Positions 36,493 to 49,825 of a DNA stretch of 64,000 nucleotides are shown one piece after another. The DNA is from Chaunax sp. Z400 (Eukaryota; Chordata; Actinopteri; Lophiiformes; Chaunacidae). Where the stretch lies: contig CM075189.1 of the NCBI GenBank assembly GCA_037577475.1, positions 34,956,786 through 35,020,785 of the forward strand, in the 5' to 3' direction. Made by a program: the position numbers and the translations under genes. Numbering within the stretch: the stretch's first letter is position 1; each line of letters starts with the position of its first letter. A model generated the notes under the pieces. The model had not been told where the DNA came from. It was given only the letters and a program-made list of their open reading frames with translations, and searched no databases.

Positions 36493-39029
36493 CTCTGGTC
36501 ATCTATGGAGACTACAATCTCAAGGACTTCCATAATAAATGCAAATTGACATCTAACAAAAACGCCAGCTATTAAAATTCCTTCCTTGAATTTTGATGAC
36601 CTTTTTATTCACATATTGAGATAAGAGTGAGACAGGTGTAGGAGGAAAAGCTCTCTAACTCTTCCACATGTGCTTAAAGACCTAACAGTCAAACAGGATG
36701 TTCCTGCAACATGGATGAGGTTGCAATGTACTGTATGAAATTACCTGCTGGTGTATTTCCTTACCTTTTAGGTGTTTAACCTTTGGGTGTGCACCGGTTT
36801 TCAATTGGAAGTCAATGACAGAATCAATCAACCCATCTATTGGTTATTTTAACTGATCGCTTGTAAAGTCATTTGTCACAGCTCACCACCTCTCAGCCAG
36901 TGCCAAGGGGGCCAAAGAACAACATGAGTCAGGGACAAAGAGCGAAGGAAAGTCAGAGGAATACTGGGGAGCTGTTATGTCAAAGTGGTCAATATCAAAA
37001 TGCCAATAGCATCTGTTAATGCTGAAAAAGACAAAACCGCAAACAATGGGGAGATCAATAAGATGAATTGAAATCTGATGCTGAACCAGTAGTTGGGTCA
37101 AAGACTTGGATTGAGATCTATGGATCTGACTTGTTTGAAATTAGACCCACTGGACCACAGAATTAGAAATAACTCTTCCTTTACAAACTGTCCACTCAGT
37201 GTTTTTTTTCTGTTCTTTTTTTTTTGGTGTGTGTGGTTAAATATCTCAGATGTCATCAGTTTGAAAACCTAAAACGTCTTAAGCGATGATTCCGTCCACA
37301 CCGAAGTACTTTATAGGATCTAGGAATGCATTTATGTTGCTGTAACATAGTCATTGGATCGATTGTCAGACAATGAGACCCTTGGCACAGACCCATAAGT
37401 GCTCTGATGGACAGGTTTGTTCAGTGTGTCCCACACCATTGACCCACAGTGAGAAATCACTCTGATCGGTTGTTTAGCTAAAAGTGAATCAGTGCACAAG
37501 AAGAGAAACATAGGCTCTACCACAAAACTCTACAGTCAAGAGGGCTCATTCAGAAATTTCCTCTAATTTTATCACCAATCATCCTATATATATATATATA
37601 GATATATACATATATGTGTGTTGACTAAAGAAACAGAATAATGATATAATATGTTATAATAATATGTTAAACTAACACAAGACTGGGACTAAATCAAAAA
37701 ATAGCTGGAAAAAACACTGGGTATTTACCACCTCCAAATGCTTCATTCATGTGTGTGTGTGTGAATGAGGGTAGGGACCAAGATGTATCAGAATGACATC
37801 AAGAGAAATACTCTGTTGTGATTGGCTAGTTTACAGGCTTCCATTCAGAGGAGGGGTTGCGGTGCATTTTGGTTATCAGTCCATTAACCTCGCAGACAGA
37901 TAAGAATGTTTTGTGTACTGGTGTATAACCAGTACATTACAGCCTGTGTGTCTTAGCGGACAGACAAACACACATACAAAGTGTCCCATGTGTTTCGGAT
38001 GCAGGAGGCGGTCAGCGGAGGCGTCCGGACCGTTCCTCCAGGTAGGCAGTCAGTCATAGTGGAGCTGCCGATCCACTCACCTCTGCAGAGGTCATATCTG
38101 CGGTCCCCAAAGCCCAGAGGCCTCTGAAGGAACATCAATCACTGCAGACCTTGGACACACTCTAACGCTATGGCTCTATAGAACTATAATGTGCTATAAG
38201 GACAAGCGTGGCCACCACTTTCTTGGGTAAACACTGTGTTCTTTTACCATGTCAGATACACCGTTTCACAAGGATATCTTACATGATTGAGGTGAATGTT
38301 GCCTTTATGCTTAAAGGCATTTGTAACACGTGCAATTCAGGGGCTACTTTTGGCTTGTTATCAGTAAAGAGAAAATGTCATAGCGTTTGATATGGAGAGC
38401 AAGGTTATTTCTGATGTCCTCATCAGTCACACTAACCTCTCTGAACCCTTCACACCCTGTGGAACATATTTAAAGCACAAGGACAAGAGGGCTGATCATG
38501 CTTTCAGTGCACAGTGCTACTACGTCAAATATGGACAAATGCAAAGATCAGACCAGTTCGCTTGTTAAAGGAATGGTTCGATATTTAGGAAATGTGCTTA
38601 TTGGCTTTCGACAGATGTCTGAGACAAAAGGATAACCTTGTCATGAAGCTAACAGCTAGCCTGAACCCATCAGCACCTCTAAAGATGAATAATTAATTTA
38701 TTAGATTTCGATCGTTTCATCTCAGGTACTATAATTTATTCTCACCCATCAGCTGGGGTAAGTGACTGCTGTTAGTCAGTGGAGATGATGAATAAATGTG
38801 CCGAGCTAATATATAGACTGTTGTTTGTCACAACATCCCATGTAACTCACTCCAAATCCTCTAAATTATTATTTTTACCCCTTTGTTTTAGTCTTATTTT
38901 GTGATTTTACCTTTGGGATGTGATGACTTTTTATTATGTTTTTCTTATTACCTTTTACTATCTTATTTTTTATCTATTTGTTATATTGATTTACTTTTAT
39001 TTCATCATCATATTAATTCTCTCTTTATT
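36493..39029. other. Noncoding stretch
   Basis: No gene recognised. A (TA)n-like patch lies at about 37586-37615. A short open stretch near 38060-38130 with splice-like borders on the minus strand is too small to support. Confidence 0.35.
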
Positions 39030-39858
39030 TATTGCCCATCCCACAGATGCTCTATTGGGTTGAGATCTGGTGAATATGCTGGCCAAGGAAGGACAGCGAC
39101 ATTGTTCTGGTCCAGGCTACTCCTGACAGACATGAGCCACATGTGGTCTGGCATTGTCATGCATGATGGTGATGCCTGATTGCTGTATCCTGGGGATGGA
39201 CCTGGGACTGTATCTCGGTAGCGGATAGCTGTCAGTGTACCAAGGATGTGGACAAGGTCTGACCACCATCCATTAGCAATGGCTCCCCACATCATGACAC
39301 CAACACCAAAACGGTCCACTTCCTGGATGTATGCTGCAGGATAGCGTTCCCCACGACGACGATACACACACCTATGACCATCAGCTCTGTGCAAGTTAAA
39401 TCTGGACTTGTCACTAAATGTGATCTGCCTCCACTGTGCAATGTGCCATAACATCTGTAACATCTGTGCTACATGTGTCTGCAGAGTTCAGACCATCAGC
39501 ATCAACAGCATCCCAACTGTCTGGTCATGTAAGTTTTGCGGACGCCGTGGCATCATCAGTTGTTTAAGTGGGACATTGATTAGATTCGGGATTTTATTGC
39601 CTTGGCCAGGTGTTTTCAATCATGTAGAAAAAAATCTCACCAATATCGTTTACTCTGAAATGCACCAATGACTGTTATTTCTATGTTATGACTAAATGAT
39701 GGTTATTCATGATTTAACATGTTTTGGTTGTGGGTACTTAAAACGGTAATTTCAGTGCATCACATGCTTGTTTGTTTCAGTAGATTAGGACAGGAAGGAA
39801 GGAAGGAAATACTGTGTTCTTAAAAATATGCGTTTTTAAAGTTGGTTAGTATATTATT
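39030..39858 (-). mobile_element. Tc1-like transposon remnant (copy 2)
   Basis: This is the better copy of the element also present at 32055-32742. The two share the right end through TATATTATT, after which their flanks differ. It includes a transposase pseudogene at 39040-39463. Complete inverted terminal repeats are not evident, so the left end is approximate. Confidence 0.75.
39040..39463 (-). pseudogene. Tc1-like transposase fragment
   Basis: The DDE transposase core is readable: WRQITFSDKSRFNLHRADGH (first Asp in FSD), YRRRGERYPA, VMMWGAIANG, then in another frame GITIMHDNARPHVAHVCQE with the second Asp, and finally VLPWPAYSPDLNPIEHLWD with the Glu of the DDE triad. At least two frameshifts separate these blocks, and the N-terminal DNA-binding part is absent. 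Inactive. Confidence 0.82.
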
Positions 39859-42686
39859 CCATGTAGGTATTTTGCTCATTTTGATGTAACATTGATGACC
39901 TTTTAATAAAACGAGGAGAGTAGGGGCAAATCATTGGGCTGCATGATTATTTAAAACTTGTCATAGTAAACAGGAAACCAGAGATGATAAGTGTCCTGGC
40001 CAAGATTTTATGAGTTTTCTTTGTGCCTTCCAGCAGAGTATCAGCAGTACAGTTACTTATGAATGCAGAGCCTGGTCAGAGCTGCACAGATGAGTTTGGC
40101 TCAGAAGCAAAAGGCATCCTCTAGCGATAACAGCAAATACTCTTATAATGTATTTCTTTAATATAAAACATTGCCCATCCTTACACACAAATAAGCAGTG
40201 TGAAGTCTTATGAATCCAAACTCGGTGGCAATGAGAAGAGCAGTGTTTAGCTGATACACAACTAAAATGAATTAAAAATAAGAACACATGAAGCATGAAT
40301 ACATTTACTGTTCTGTACAGTCGGCAGTCAGATGAATTTCTAGTTGTTCTGAAATATTTATAATTCATGTATTTCATTATAGTGTGTGTCCATTTGTATG
40401 ACCTTCAACTTGTGTAATGTATTCAGTATTTTAAATGCACAAAAAAGCCATGTATTTCTTGAATACTGAACAAATAAACAGTGCATAAACAATACATGTA
40501 GAGAAAATTATTATAATGTAGAAATAGTAGTATTTATTGATTGCATTTTGAAATATTACAGCTGATAAATCATGGTGATTTTGTCCTGGAAATACAGAAG
40601 CAGCATGTCATCAGAATCCACTGAGGAAGACCTTCACTCTCCTCTTCTCCTCTACATCACTGTCCTGAACCACGGACACGTCTCTCAGACGTCTCACTTT
40701 CCTCCTGCTGCAGTACTTTATAACTCAGGATCCAAGGAAAAAATCACGCTGCTCTCCAGTCTGACCAAGGATGTGTCCTTAGTCACATCATTTCCAACAG
40801 TGGTCATCTCCTCATCCACAGAGCCGCCTGCAGAAGCCGCCTCCTCCTCCAGAGGAACCTCTCACTGCTCCTCTTCAATGCTGCTGTTCTTTGACCAGCT
40901 CTTGCAGGAGTTCTTGTTCCATCTGATGGAGACAGAGGTGGTCAGTTTTTGTCAACAGCAGGCTCAAAGAACATAATGTAGCTGATGGTTGACTAATATA
41001 ACACAATCTGTGCTGATAACATTTAAATATCACTCCGAAGATCCTCAGTATTTTTATTCACCACTTCAGGTGCTATCGTCTCAATTATATCCTGAAACCT
41101 GTAAAAAATATGTTGGAACCTCTATAATTTTTAAGCCATTATAAAAAAAAATGAAAAAGCACCTGGTATCTGGGTCTACTTTTTTTGCACCACTGATTGG
41201 TCAGAGTGAATCCTGTCTGCGTTATAGCGTCATCATTTTCCCAGCACACAAGGAATATCCTTTAGCTCTTCTCCTTGGCCTGCCTCTCGTCCGTCATCAC
41301 TTTCTCTCCTCCACTCCCCCCCCCCAGAGTTACCAGATGACGGCAATTTCACAACCGTTGACTTATTTACATTTTCTGCAATCATGGGAATGTATGAATA
41401 TTTACGATGCTGGTCTCTCGCTGTGGGGCATCTGCCTATACAGCCTGCTTGTTTCCACTGAATTCTGTGCATTCACAGTTGGATTCTGTGTGTTTTGTCC
41501 GCATATGTTATGTCAGCAACAGAGAAGATGTAGTATTTGTGTCTTTATGTGGTGCTGTACCTTTCCTCCTCTCCGTGAAGACATGAGGGTGAACAAGAGT
41601 ACGGGGGGAAGACCAGATGAAAGGAGCTGATCAATATTTAATGAGAGCTAAAACCTCATTGCACACACATGTTATCTTTTCTCTCTGAACACTGTTCATA
41701 AATAGATAATTCCAGGAGAATGACGCGTGTTCACTGAATGAAATACAGTATGCAAGAGGCAGTACGTCTGCCCAGTGGATGTAGCCGTTGGTGTGGGTGT
41801 GTGTGAGTCTGTTGACGGAGTTGTTCACCAATATATAAAGCTAGTGATACCAATACCGATACCAGTACAATTAACCTCTAGTTGAGCAGGTAGGCAGAGG
41901 AGGAGCCACGTGAGAAGTGTGGAAATATTATAATGTAAGCTGACATAACAAAAGTAAAGTAGACTGCATGGTATTTCTGCTGAACTGTAGGGAGTAGATG
42001 TGAAAATAGCTTAATTTAATACAAACAATTTGATTAAAGACCTGAGGAACCTGTACTGGGCAGAGGTCACAAAGCTTTGACACACTCTGTGGCCCTGTTC
42101 TTACAAATTAAAAAAGGCAGAACAAATTCATCAGTGTCAGTCGAATAAGGTCGTATTTCATGCCGACACCCACAATCACAATGTATAAATAACAGGTGAA
42201 CCGTATCACCTGACATGTATGCTTTGTTCAGGCATGCTTGAAAAGCACCAGGATGAGGGTTCATATATCCTCTGTAGTGCCACTATGCACCACTTACACG
42301 AGAGGAGATTCAGAATATATGGTAATTTGTGCAAAAAAAGTTGTTTTTTTCTTATGTATTTCTGTTGAAATATTTATAATTATCTGCACATCCAACAGAA
42401 ATGATGCTAAATGTTAATAAAATGATTATATCTGTTTGTATTGACTAGCAGAGACAGCCGAGTCAGATCCATTTGATTCTAATTGTATTACATTTAGGTA
42501 GATTTGAGCTGTTTATGAGTGTGATTTATTGACAGTCAATCGTTTCATCTCCCCCCTGTTAGACTGCTTAATATGGGTTAAAACCATGTGTGTGTGTTTT
42601 TGTGCTGTGTGTGTGCCTGACTGTGCAAATGAAGATGACATATAAAACAGTAGTGATATTTATTTATTTGATACACTGGCTGAGAG

Positions 42687-42687
<1 letters not shown>
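39859..42687. other. Noncoding stretch
   Basis: No supported gene. The open frame at 40572-40976 is serine-rich without a recognised domain, and the opposite strand shows an acidic stretch of similar quality. Neither has splice or family support. Confidence 0.35.

Positions 42688-42731
<44 letters not shown>
42688..42731. repeat. (AC)n microsatellite
   Basis: About 22 AC units. Confidence 0.95.
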
Positions 42732-42735
<4 letters not shown>

Positions 42736-43404
42736 TATGCCGAGGGCTGCATGATTTAAAACTCAGTAAATAACTCAGGCTTAACAGAAGTTGACTAAGG
42801 TTAACAGCTTGACCCCCATCCAGCAGTCGTCTGTCCCTAACATGCAGCAGATTGACAGGGGTCACAACCATACCGCATCTCTTACCCTTTATTACCCCTT
42901 TATGCACCAGAGAACACCCGCCCCCTCCTCCACTCCCCCTGCCATCCCACCCGCCTGGGCGACACTCTGACTTACCACAGCGGCGTGACACCTGTATATT
43001 AAACAGCGCCTGCTTAGTCATTTTGTTTTCGTTACACCACATGTGACCTGACGGGCTGTTTTCATTCTGGAACTTCAATTAAGGCCCAGACTGACGACAA
43101 CACACTTATTCTGTAGCCGTCTGTGGAGTCGCCACTCTGGAGGGATAATGGCAATAACACAAACAACATTGAGCAATTTTGTGCTCTCCTGATGACACTA
43201 CTCCATGAAGCAGTGGGTTACTAATGGAAAACTTTCTTAGACCAATGAAGGAGTCAGAAGATATTATCAAAGTAAATTTGGATTTTAATTTTAGAATAAA
43301 TTAATGGCACCACAAGCGATTTGTTATTCTATCACCAGGTTTGTCGTCTTTATTATGTTCTTAATAACAGGAAGCTGGTGTCAAAGTAGTTATTTACTAA
43401 ATCA

Positions 43405-43748
43405 GGTTGTACCATGGGTGGATCCAGGGGTGGGGCCAGAGGAGCACTGGCCACAGCTGAAAAAAAAAGTTTATTATCTATTATGTTTTTTCAGTAGGAA
43501 AATTAAGAATTTTTATTTCCTAAGCTTTTTTTATCTTTTTTGATCCTAAACTTTATACCTAATTATGTGAGTCTTTTCCCAAAGCTATGGGGTTTATGGC
43601 AAACAAGGAATGACATGTATATAGATCTTACTGAATAAGAAAATGTGAATGGATGTTGGACATATACTTGGCCCCTCTGTGTAAAATGTGGCCCCTTTGT
43701 GACCCCTGAGCTGGAGAAAAAAATCCTAGATCTGCCTCTGGGTTACGC
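43405..43748. mobile_element. Candidate hAT-like MITE
   Basis: The inner element 43413-43740 has ends CATGGGTGGATCCAGGGG and, on the opposite strand, CAGAGGCAGATCTAGG. These are similar to hAT ends of the form CAGxGGCGGATCTAG. Flanking 8-mers GGTTGTAC and GGTTACGC agree at 5 of 8 positions, compatible with an old target-site duplication. No coding sequence. Confidence 0.5.
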
Positions 43749-45481
43749 AATTAAAATCTAATGAATATACTTCTATAAACACAGTATTAATGATGATACT
43801 GAAATACTACTCTTAATGACAATCCTACGTAAATAGACCATGACATTATACTGCTGTGTTTCAGGCTGCAAGTTATATAAATGTAGGGAATCTAATAAAT
43901 TGTTATATTTTCATCTCCACTGATCAGCAATTGTAAACAGAGGTAAAGTGAAAGTCTGGAAGGATATTTCAAAGTTAAAAAATATATTTGATAACCCATT
44001 AGCTCGTCAGACAGCAGCTAACGTTATCATTCAAACACTTCCTATAGCTAAGATTACCATTTCAGTGTTACATGATACAATATAAGGTGTAAATAGACCT
44101 GTCCTGTTGGATGTAATCTGCATGAATATCACACAGACAAATGTGCTAAATTTCACATATTAACATACTGACTTAACCGTAGCATATTTTGGCAACAGTA
44201 TAACTTATGGGACTTTAGGGGCTCTGTGAGAATTTTGAATTAAACTCTATAAAAACACCAAAGAAGGAAACAAGAAAACCCAACAGCCAGGAAACAAAAG
44301 CTTGGTGTCTTCATACCAATGAAGCGCACGATCCTGAACTGAATGTGATCTCCACACTTCAGCTTTCATCAACTAACCAATCAGCTGCCACCTGCAACTC
44401 TTCCAAGCTGCCACTGGCCTCAGGGTACGGCCCACTCAGTGCGTGGGGTTCGCATCACAGCTGATCAGCTGTCAATCATGCTATAAGGATCCTCAGTGAG
44501 AACGGCTAATCCAATTTAGCAAATCCCTGCTTTCAAAAAAGCAACTATACAGTGATTCATATGGTATAGAAACAAATATAGATTACATATAGGATATGAT
44601 GCTGTTTCTCCATCTCAACCATCTCCTCTTAGTGAGGCAGATAAGCAAACAAATTGTGCTTTTTATGACCGAAGTATGAAAGTTTCACCATATATCTACA
44701 TACCAACGTTTTATTTCAGACATAGAGGCAATTTCTGTGATCTTGAGGGGTCACTGACCTTAGCATTGGACCACCACTCTGCATTATAATCAACATTTCA
44801 TTTGGGTGTGTCACCAAAGCCAGTAAACAGGATGTTGTTTTATCCAGGTTTGTAGCATTAACAATTTTGACAAATACTGCTGTGTTATATGGAATTATAA
44901 GACTCATTTGTTGGAACTAATTTGAGAAATCAATAAATGCTCACGGAGAAATGGGTGGATTAGTGAACCAGTTACAGACACCCTGCCCAAGAGCAAGATG
45001 CCTCACAGGAGATAAAACTAGAAGCACTGAGTCATGATTCACATCTCTTATCATGTCTCCATTTGTCTCAGTAATCTGGATGCACTCTTCAGCCACAAAG
45101 ATCCATCAACACCACCAATTTGTCTCAGGGAATGCAACTTAAAGACTGACACTGACTCACAACCTGCTCCAGTGGTTGATTCAGTCTGAAAGTCACCACC
45201 TTACAGAAGAAAATAAAGTGAAATCTGAAGAACCACTGCACTGTCAGACCTCAGGAAAGATTTGTTGATGAGAACAAAACAGCAATGTTTGGATTCCTCT
45301 CTCAGCAAATCACTTGCATCCCAGTTTATGATGGAAAAAAAAGTCCACACAAGTCATATTGGTTTGATATAAGAGGCATTTTGAATGTGTTGATTTCTTA
45401 CTATGTTCTGAACTTTTACAAACCAAACAATCAACCTATAAATGGAGGAAATACTAAGCAGATGAATCCATAATAAAATAA
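43749..45481. other. Noncoding stretch
   Basis: No gene or transposon end recognised. Confidence 0.35.
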
Positions 45482-45515
45482 TCATTAGTTGCAATCTAAT
45501 GATTGCAACTAATGA
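45482..45515. repeat. Perfect 15-bp hairpin with 4-base loop
   Basis: TCATTAGTTGCAATC is followed by TAAT and then the exact reverse complement GATTGCAACTAATGA. It stands alone in noncoding DNA with no transposon ends around it. Confidence 0.7.
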
Positions 45516-48500
45516 AAAAAACTTTCATGCTTTGGGAGAGAGTGAACGAAAAGAGCGAAGGAAAAAAAATATTATTATTATTATATTAATAATATAAAAA
45601 TATTGTCTCACACCAGGAGATGTTTGGATTATAAAATAAAGACGGGCAGCAGGAGGACACTTCCATATTTCTAATGAGGGCTTAATCACCCCGAGGGACG
45701 AGTGGGAGGTGTATCTGCCTTGTCAAGGTAGAGTAGGCATGAGATTACATACACGCAGAGCCTGAGGTGAAACCACAGAAGAAGACAAAGGACGAGAGAT
45801 AAGGAGCAGGACATGTTGGAAGAGTGTATGTGTGTGAGTTGCAGTGATATAGTGAATATTTGTACAATCATTGTAATCTTGGCCAACTGTGTGAGGAGAG
45901 AATATAAAAAAGACAGAAAATATCCCTCTCTCCCTGTCTACTTTGGAGGACTCCCCTTCCAAATAATGAAAGGCACTCTACAGCTCTATCTCCATTTCTC
46001 TCTCCATCCCTCGCCACCACTTCCATCTCTCTTTTCTCCTCTGTGGATCATGGCAAGCCAATCTCAAGCTGTTTTACTGTGATATGACACAACAGCTCTG
46101 TGGCTGCAGCAGCACCGGCCTATCGGGTGCTGTCTGCCAGCCAGTACAGCTCCCAGCTTTGGCGCCGTGCACTCTCCACGGTTTAGTGGGGTTTTCCATC
46201 GACTGCATCCAAACACTCAGCTCTGCTGATGCTAAAGTGTGTCCCAGTCACTGTGCTTCTTATGTCCCCATCCCCTACTAGCGTAATTTGTCATTTTATG
46301 CACATTTTATAGATTTACCAAAAGTTGAATATGAGCTGCTCTTATCAGCAGCTCAGGGCAGATAAGTCCCCCTCATGGAGTCCAGGTCCTGTCGGTGGTG
46401 GTGGCTGATGACTCTGCTGAGACTGAAGAAATAATGAAGAGGGACTGTGAAAACTGGTTGGTAATGGGGAAGCGGATGCCTGCATAACAGCAACACTGAT
46501 GAACTAAAGATCCAGAGAGAATTATATATATATATATAAAAATAGCAGCAAGATGTTGAGTCAGCAATGAAATTGTCTCTGTGCTATTGGACAGATGTGA
46601 CCAGCTGATGACAACAGCTGATATCTCAGTTGACAGCCCCAGACAATGACAGCAAGAAAGTCTGAGCATGTCTGAGAGATGTTAATGACAGGATGAAATG
46701 AGTCCTAAGTGTGTCCTGAACTTTTGCTAACCCTCATTTAGTCTACACTTAACCACTGGAACTGAAGATGACAGCCTTTTAATGCTAATTAGAACATTGC
46801 CACATTTATGACAAGCTCATTAGATTAAAACTATTTTCACAACTGCACCAAACTGGTTAAAGATTTTTAAGCTTTAGATTTAAGTTTCACTCTCTTCCCT
46901 TGATGCAGATTTAATATGCTTAAGTTGATCTATACTCTGGTCTTACTACTTTGTAAATGATCTGAGACTGTGATGCTGGCTGATCAATGCAAAGAGACAC
47001 AGACAAAGTTAAGGAGCCAATATGGGAAAACATGCATTCAGCTTTGCGACTGTATTCTTGCCATTCCCCTGATCGACGGTATTGAGGTGCTGAGGTATAA
47101 AGGTGCCAAATCTAACAGGTAGAGGCAGCGAGGGTTCAAGGTGTAACGTGCCGAAGCGAGCCAACGCAACTCATTTAGAGAGAAGAGAGGAGAGTCATGA
47201 GCTGTTGGACAGAGTGGCTGCTTGTGACAATGGTGAGTGTGTGCGTATTCTAACAAGCAGTCATTTTCCTGCCAACACAGGAACACAGAAGGATGTGGAC
47301 ACAACTGAGGATTTTTCTTAATCACAAATATAGACATTGACACATTTTTCTCTGTTAATGCTGGTGCTCATTATTCCTACTGAACACTTGTCCCTGGCTC
47401 AATCCTAGTGTTAAATAACTGCTGCTTACCCTGGCAGGAAAGAGAGATTTGCCTTAAACTACATCTATATCAGACAGCATGTAATCTGTTATGTCTGTTG
47501 CTGCAGCGTCTGCTGGTCCCACAGAGGACACTTAAGTATGCAGTGATATAACGCGTCACAGGACACATTCAGGTAAACTCTGCAGAGGGAAATGCGCCAA
47601 ATGCGTCCCCAACGCATCTTGCTTGCATTCAGACCTGTACTTAAAGCTGTCTGCTAATGATCACATCCCTCAGGACTGATGTTAATACACCAACAGCCTC
47701 ACAGAGCGACTGACATGGCTGTAGAGTCAGCTCTTTCACGCTAAGGTAAAATAAAATGAGCTGACTCATTGATTGGACCATTTTCATGTTGTGTTATGAA
47801 TATTTTTGTTGTGAATAATGAGTCAAAGGAGAGACAGAACAAAAAGCAAAACAAAAAGTGTCTTGTGCAGCTGTTTCTCAGGGTTTTCTTTTACTGTAGA
47901 ATCCCTGTCAACACTTCATAATGGACTTAATTAATTGAGAAAGTATGGAGTTTGGAGTATGGAGTATGGAGTACAGCAGTTTTATTAGTTTTTGAGTTAT
48001 TAATCAGAAATAATACCCTGATGTGAATACATCCTACCATGATTACCAAATAATTTTTGCATAATTGTAAAATTATAAGATCATTATTGACTTTTGTAAT
48101 AGAGTAATTAACAAAAAAGGATCATATATATGATGACTAAAAATATAGAAATAATAGCCAAGCTGTAATAAACCTGAATTATGCTTTGCAGTTGTAGACA
48201 GCTACACCACTGGGAATTACCATGTCGCTGCATTCAAACCAAATGCGATGCAGATGTTTTGCACAGTGCAATGACATACAAAGTCAGTGGAAAGCCATGA
48301 GTAGACTTGAATTCACGCTGAGCAATGGGCATTTCTTTCTGGGTATTGACTGCATAAAGGCACTGTGCATCACTTTCCTAATCGCCCAAGAAAAAAGCAC
48401 ATACTGCCTGCAATGCCGTTATGTAAGGAGTCATCAAACACTTTGATTGAATGGGAAAAATTTGTGTCCAAGGACACAGATGCCTCAGCTGTTGGAGAAT

Positions 48501-49825
48501 AACCATAACCTCTGTGTTTGCAGAATAATAGCAGAATGACATGAAAATCACCTCAGTTCAGCGTGCCTAAAATGCCATCATTCTTTTTGCCAGGATGATG
48601 GGTTGCAAATGGTGTGAAAACACTAAGGTTTTACTCACTGGATATATCATACCCCACTTCCTCTCCGGCTCTCAGACGAGACAACACTTCTAATGAACAG
48701 GATGAAGGCTGTGGAGCTGTTAGAGGCCACAGAGCTGAGTCCTGTGCTGCAGAGATTGTCCGCTTTGCTCGACTGGGTGTTGTATCTCCACAAGACAATG
48801 GGTCAGTTGTCTCCTCTGTCTGTCTTCCTCGCCCCGCTGTGGCTCCTTAAGTATTTAGAGCTGCTGACTTTTCTTCCTCTCCTCTCTTGTCTGTATGAGC
48901 GGGTCTAAAGCTCTGTCCTGTGTCAGCTCTCGCTCCTTGTTTTTCATCTCTTGCTTTCATTGTCTGTCACCTCATCAGTGGAGGTAATAATACATTCAGA
49001 TTCAACCACTGGTTGCAGATTCATCCATTTCCAAACAGGCAGCCTCTTTGGCCTCTGTGCTGCAGTTTACACATTTGGCAGACAAGACCATACATGAAGT
49101 GGCTGCTATTTTACTTATTGTAGATGTTATTAGGAGGGAATGAAAAATTTCTTCTCATAAGATTTAGATAGGGGAGAAACAAAAGAGGAATCACAGCAAA
49201 ATGTTTTTGGGTTTGTTCCTCCACCTTAGTGTAGACTAAGAATCTACACAAACACACTCCTCCACCAGACACCAGAGGAGCTGGTTGGGTACAGTACTTT
49301 TAAGGGTACCAACCAAAGTACATTGGTACTACTGAGTACTGATTTATGTTCAATTAATCTGTGATAAATACCAGCACCTGAATGAGAAAGTAACTTTGTT
49401 TGAGAAGGTAACTTATTGGTTCAAACCTTCAACCCTTTGATGGTCCTATGGTGAGGACCTAACGGATGGACACATATTCCCTACGATCTCCCAGGTGTTC
49501 AGCTGAGTTGAAAAATGAACAGAGCAGGACAGTTTAACAGCTAGAGGGCCAAAGTATTAGTGTCTTTGTTAACTTTCTGTAAAAGAACAGGTTACACTCT
49601 ATTCGTCTCTAATGATTAAACATATTATGATGTGTTTGTTGTTCCTTTGGGAGGAGTTACCCTCTGTGGGTTGAAGTATAATATCACAGTTGGTGTTCTC
49701 TTCATTAATAGTTGGCTATCAGGTATGTATGTGTTCTTGTTTTCAACTTTAGGAGCAGACCAGATGAAGTGAGGCAGTGTACACTGTTAACACCATGTTC
49801 TGTTGCTAGGCCACTTCTTCTACAG
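45516..49825. other. Noncoding stretch upstream of the recognisable malate synthase exons
   Basis: Earlier malate synthase exons should lie somewhere 5' of 49826. I looked for codons of its conserved core (the TGP, RPRGWH, GRWDYI and HDGTWVAHP motifs) and did not find them. The open stretch at 48693-48900 is not malate synthase and matches nothing I know. Confidence 0.35.

Noticed and set aside
37953..38138. Small minus-strand exon with AG and GTGAGT borders
   Set aside because: Only about 40 bases between the sites, with no partner exon or family match.
40572..40976. 134-codon serine-rich frame as a gene
   Set aside because: No recognised domain, no splice or promoter support, and the reverse strand looks equally plausible.
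48693..48908. 71-codon frame as an upstream malate synthase exon
   Set aside because: The helical text (MNRMKAVELLEATELSPVLQ) does not correspond to any malate synthase segment I know, and no proper donor follows.
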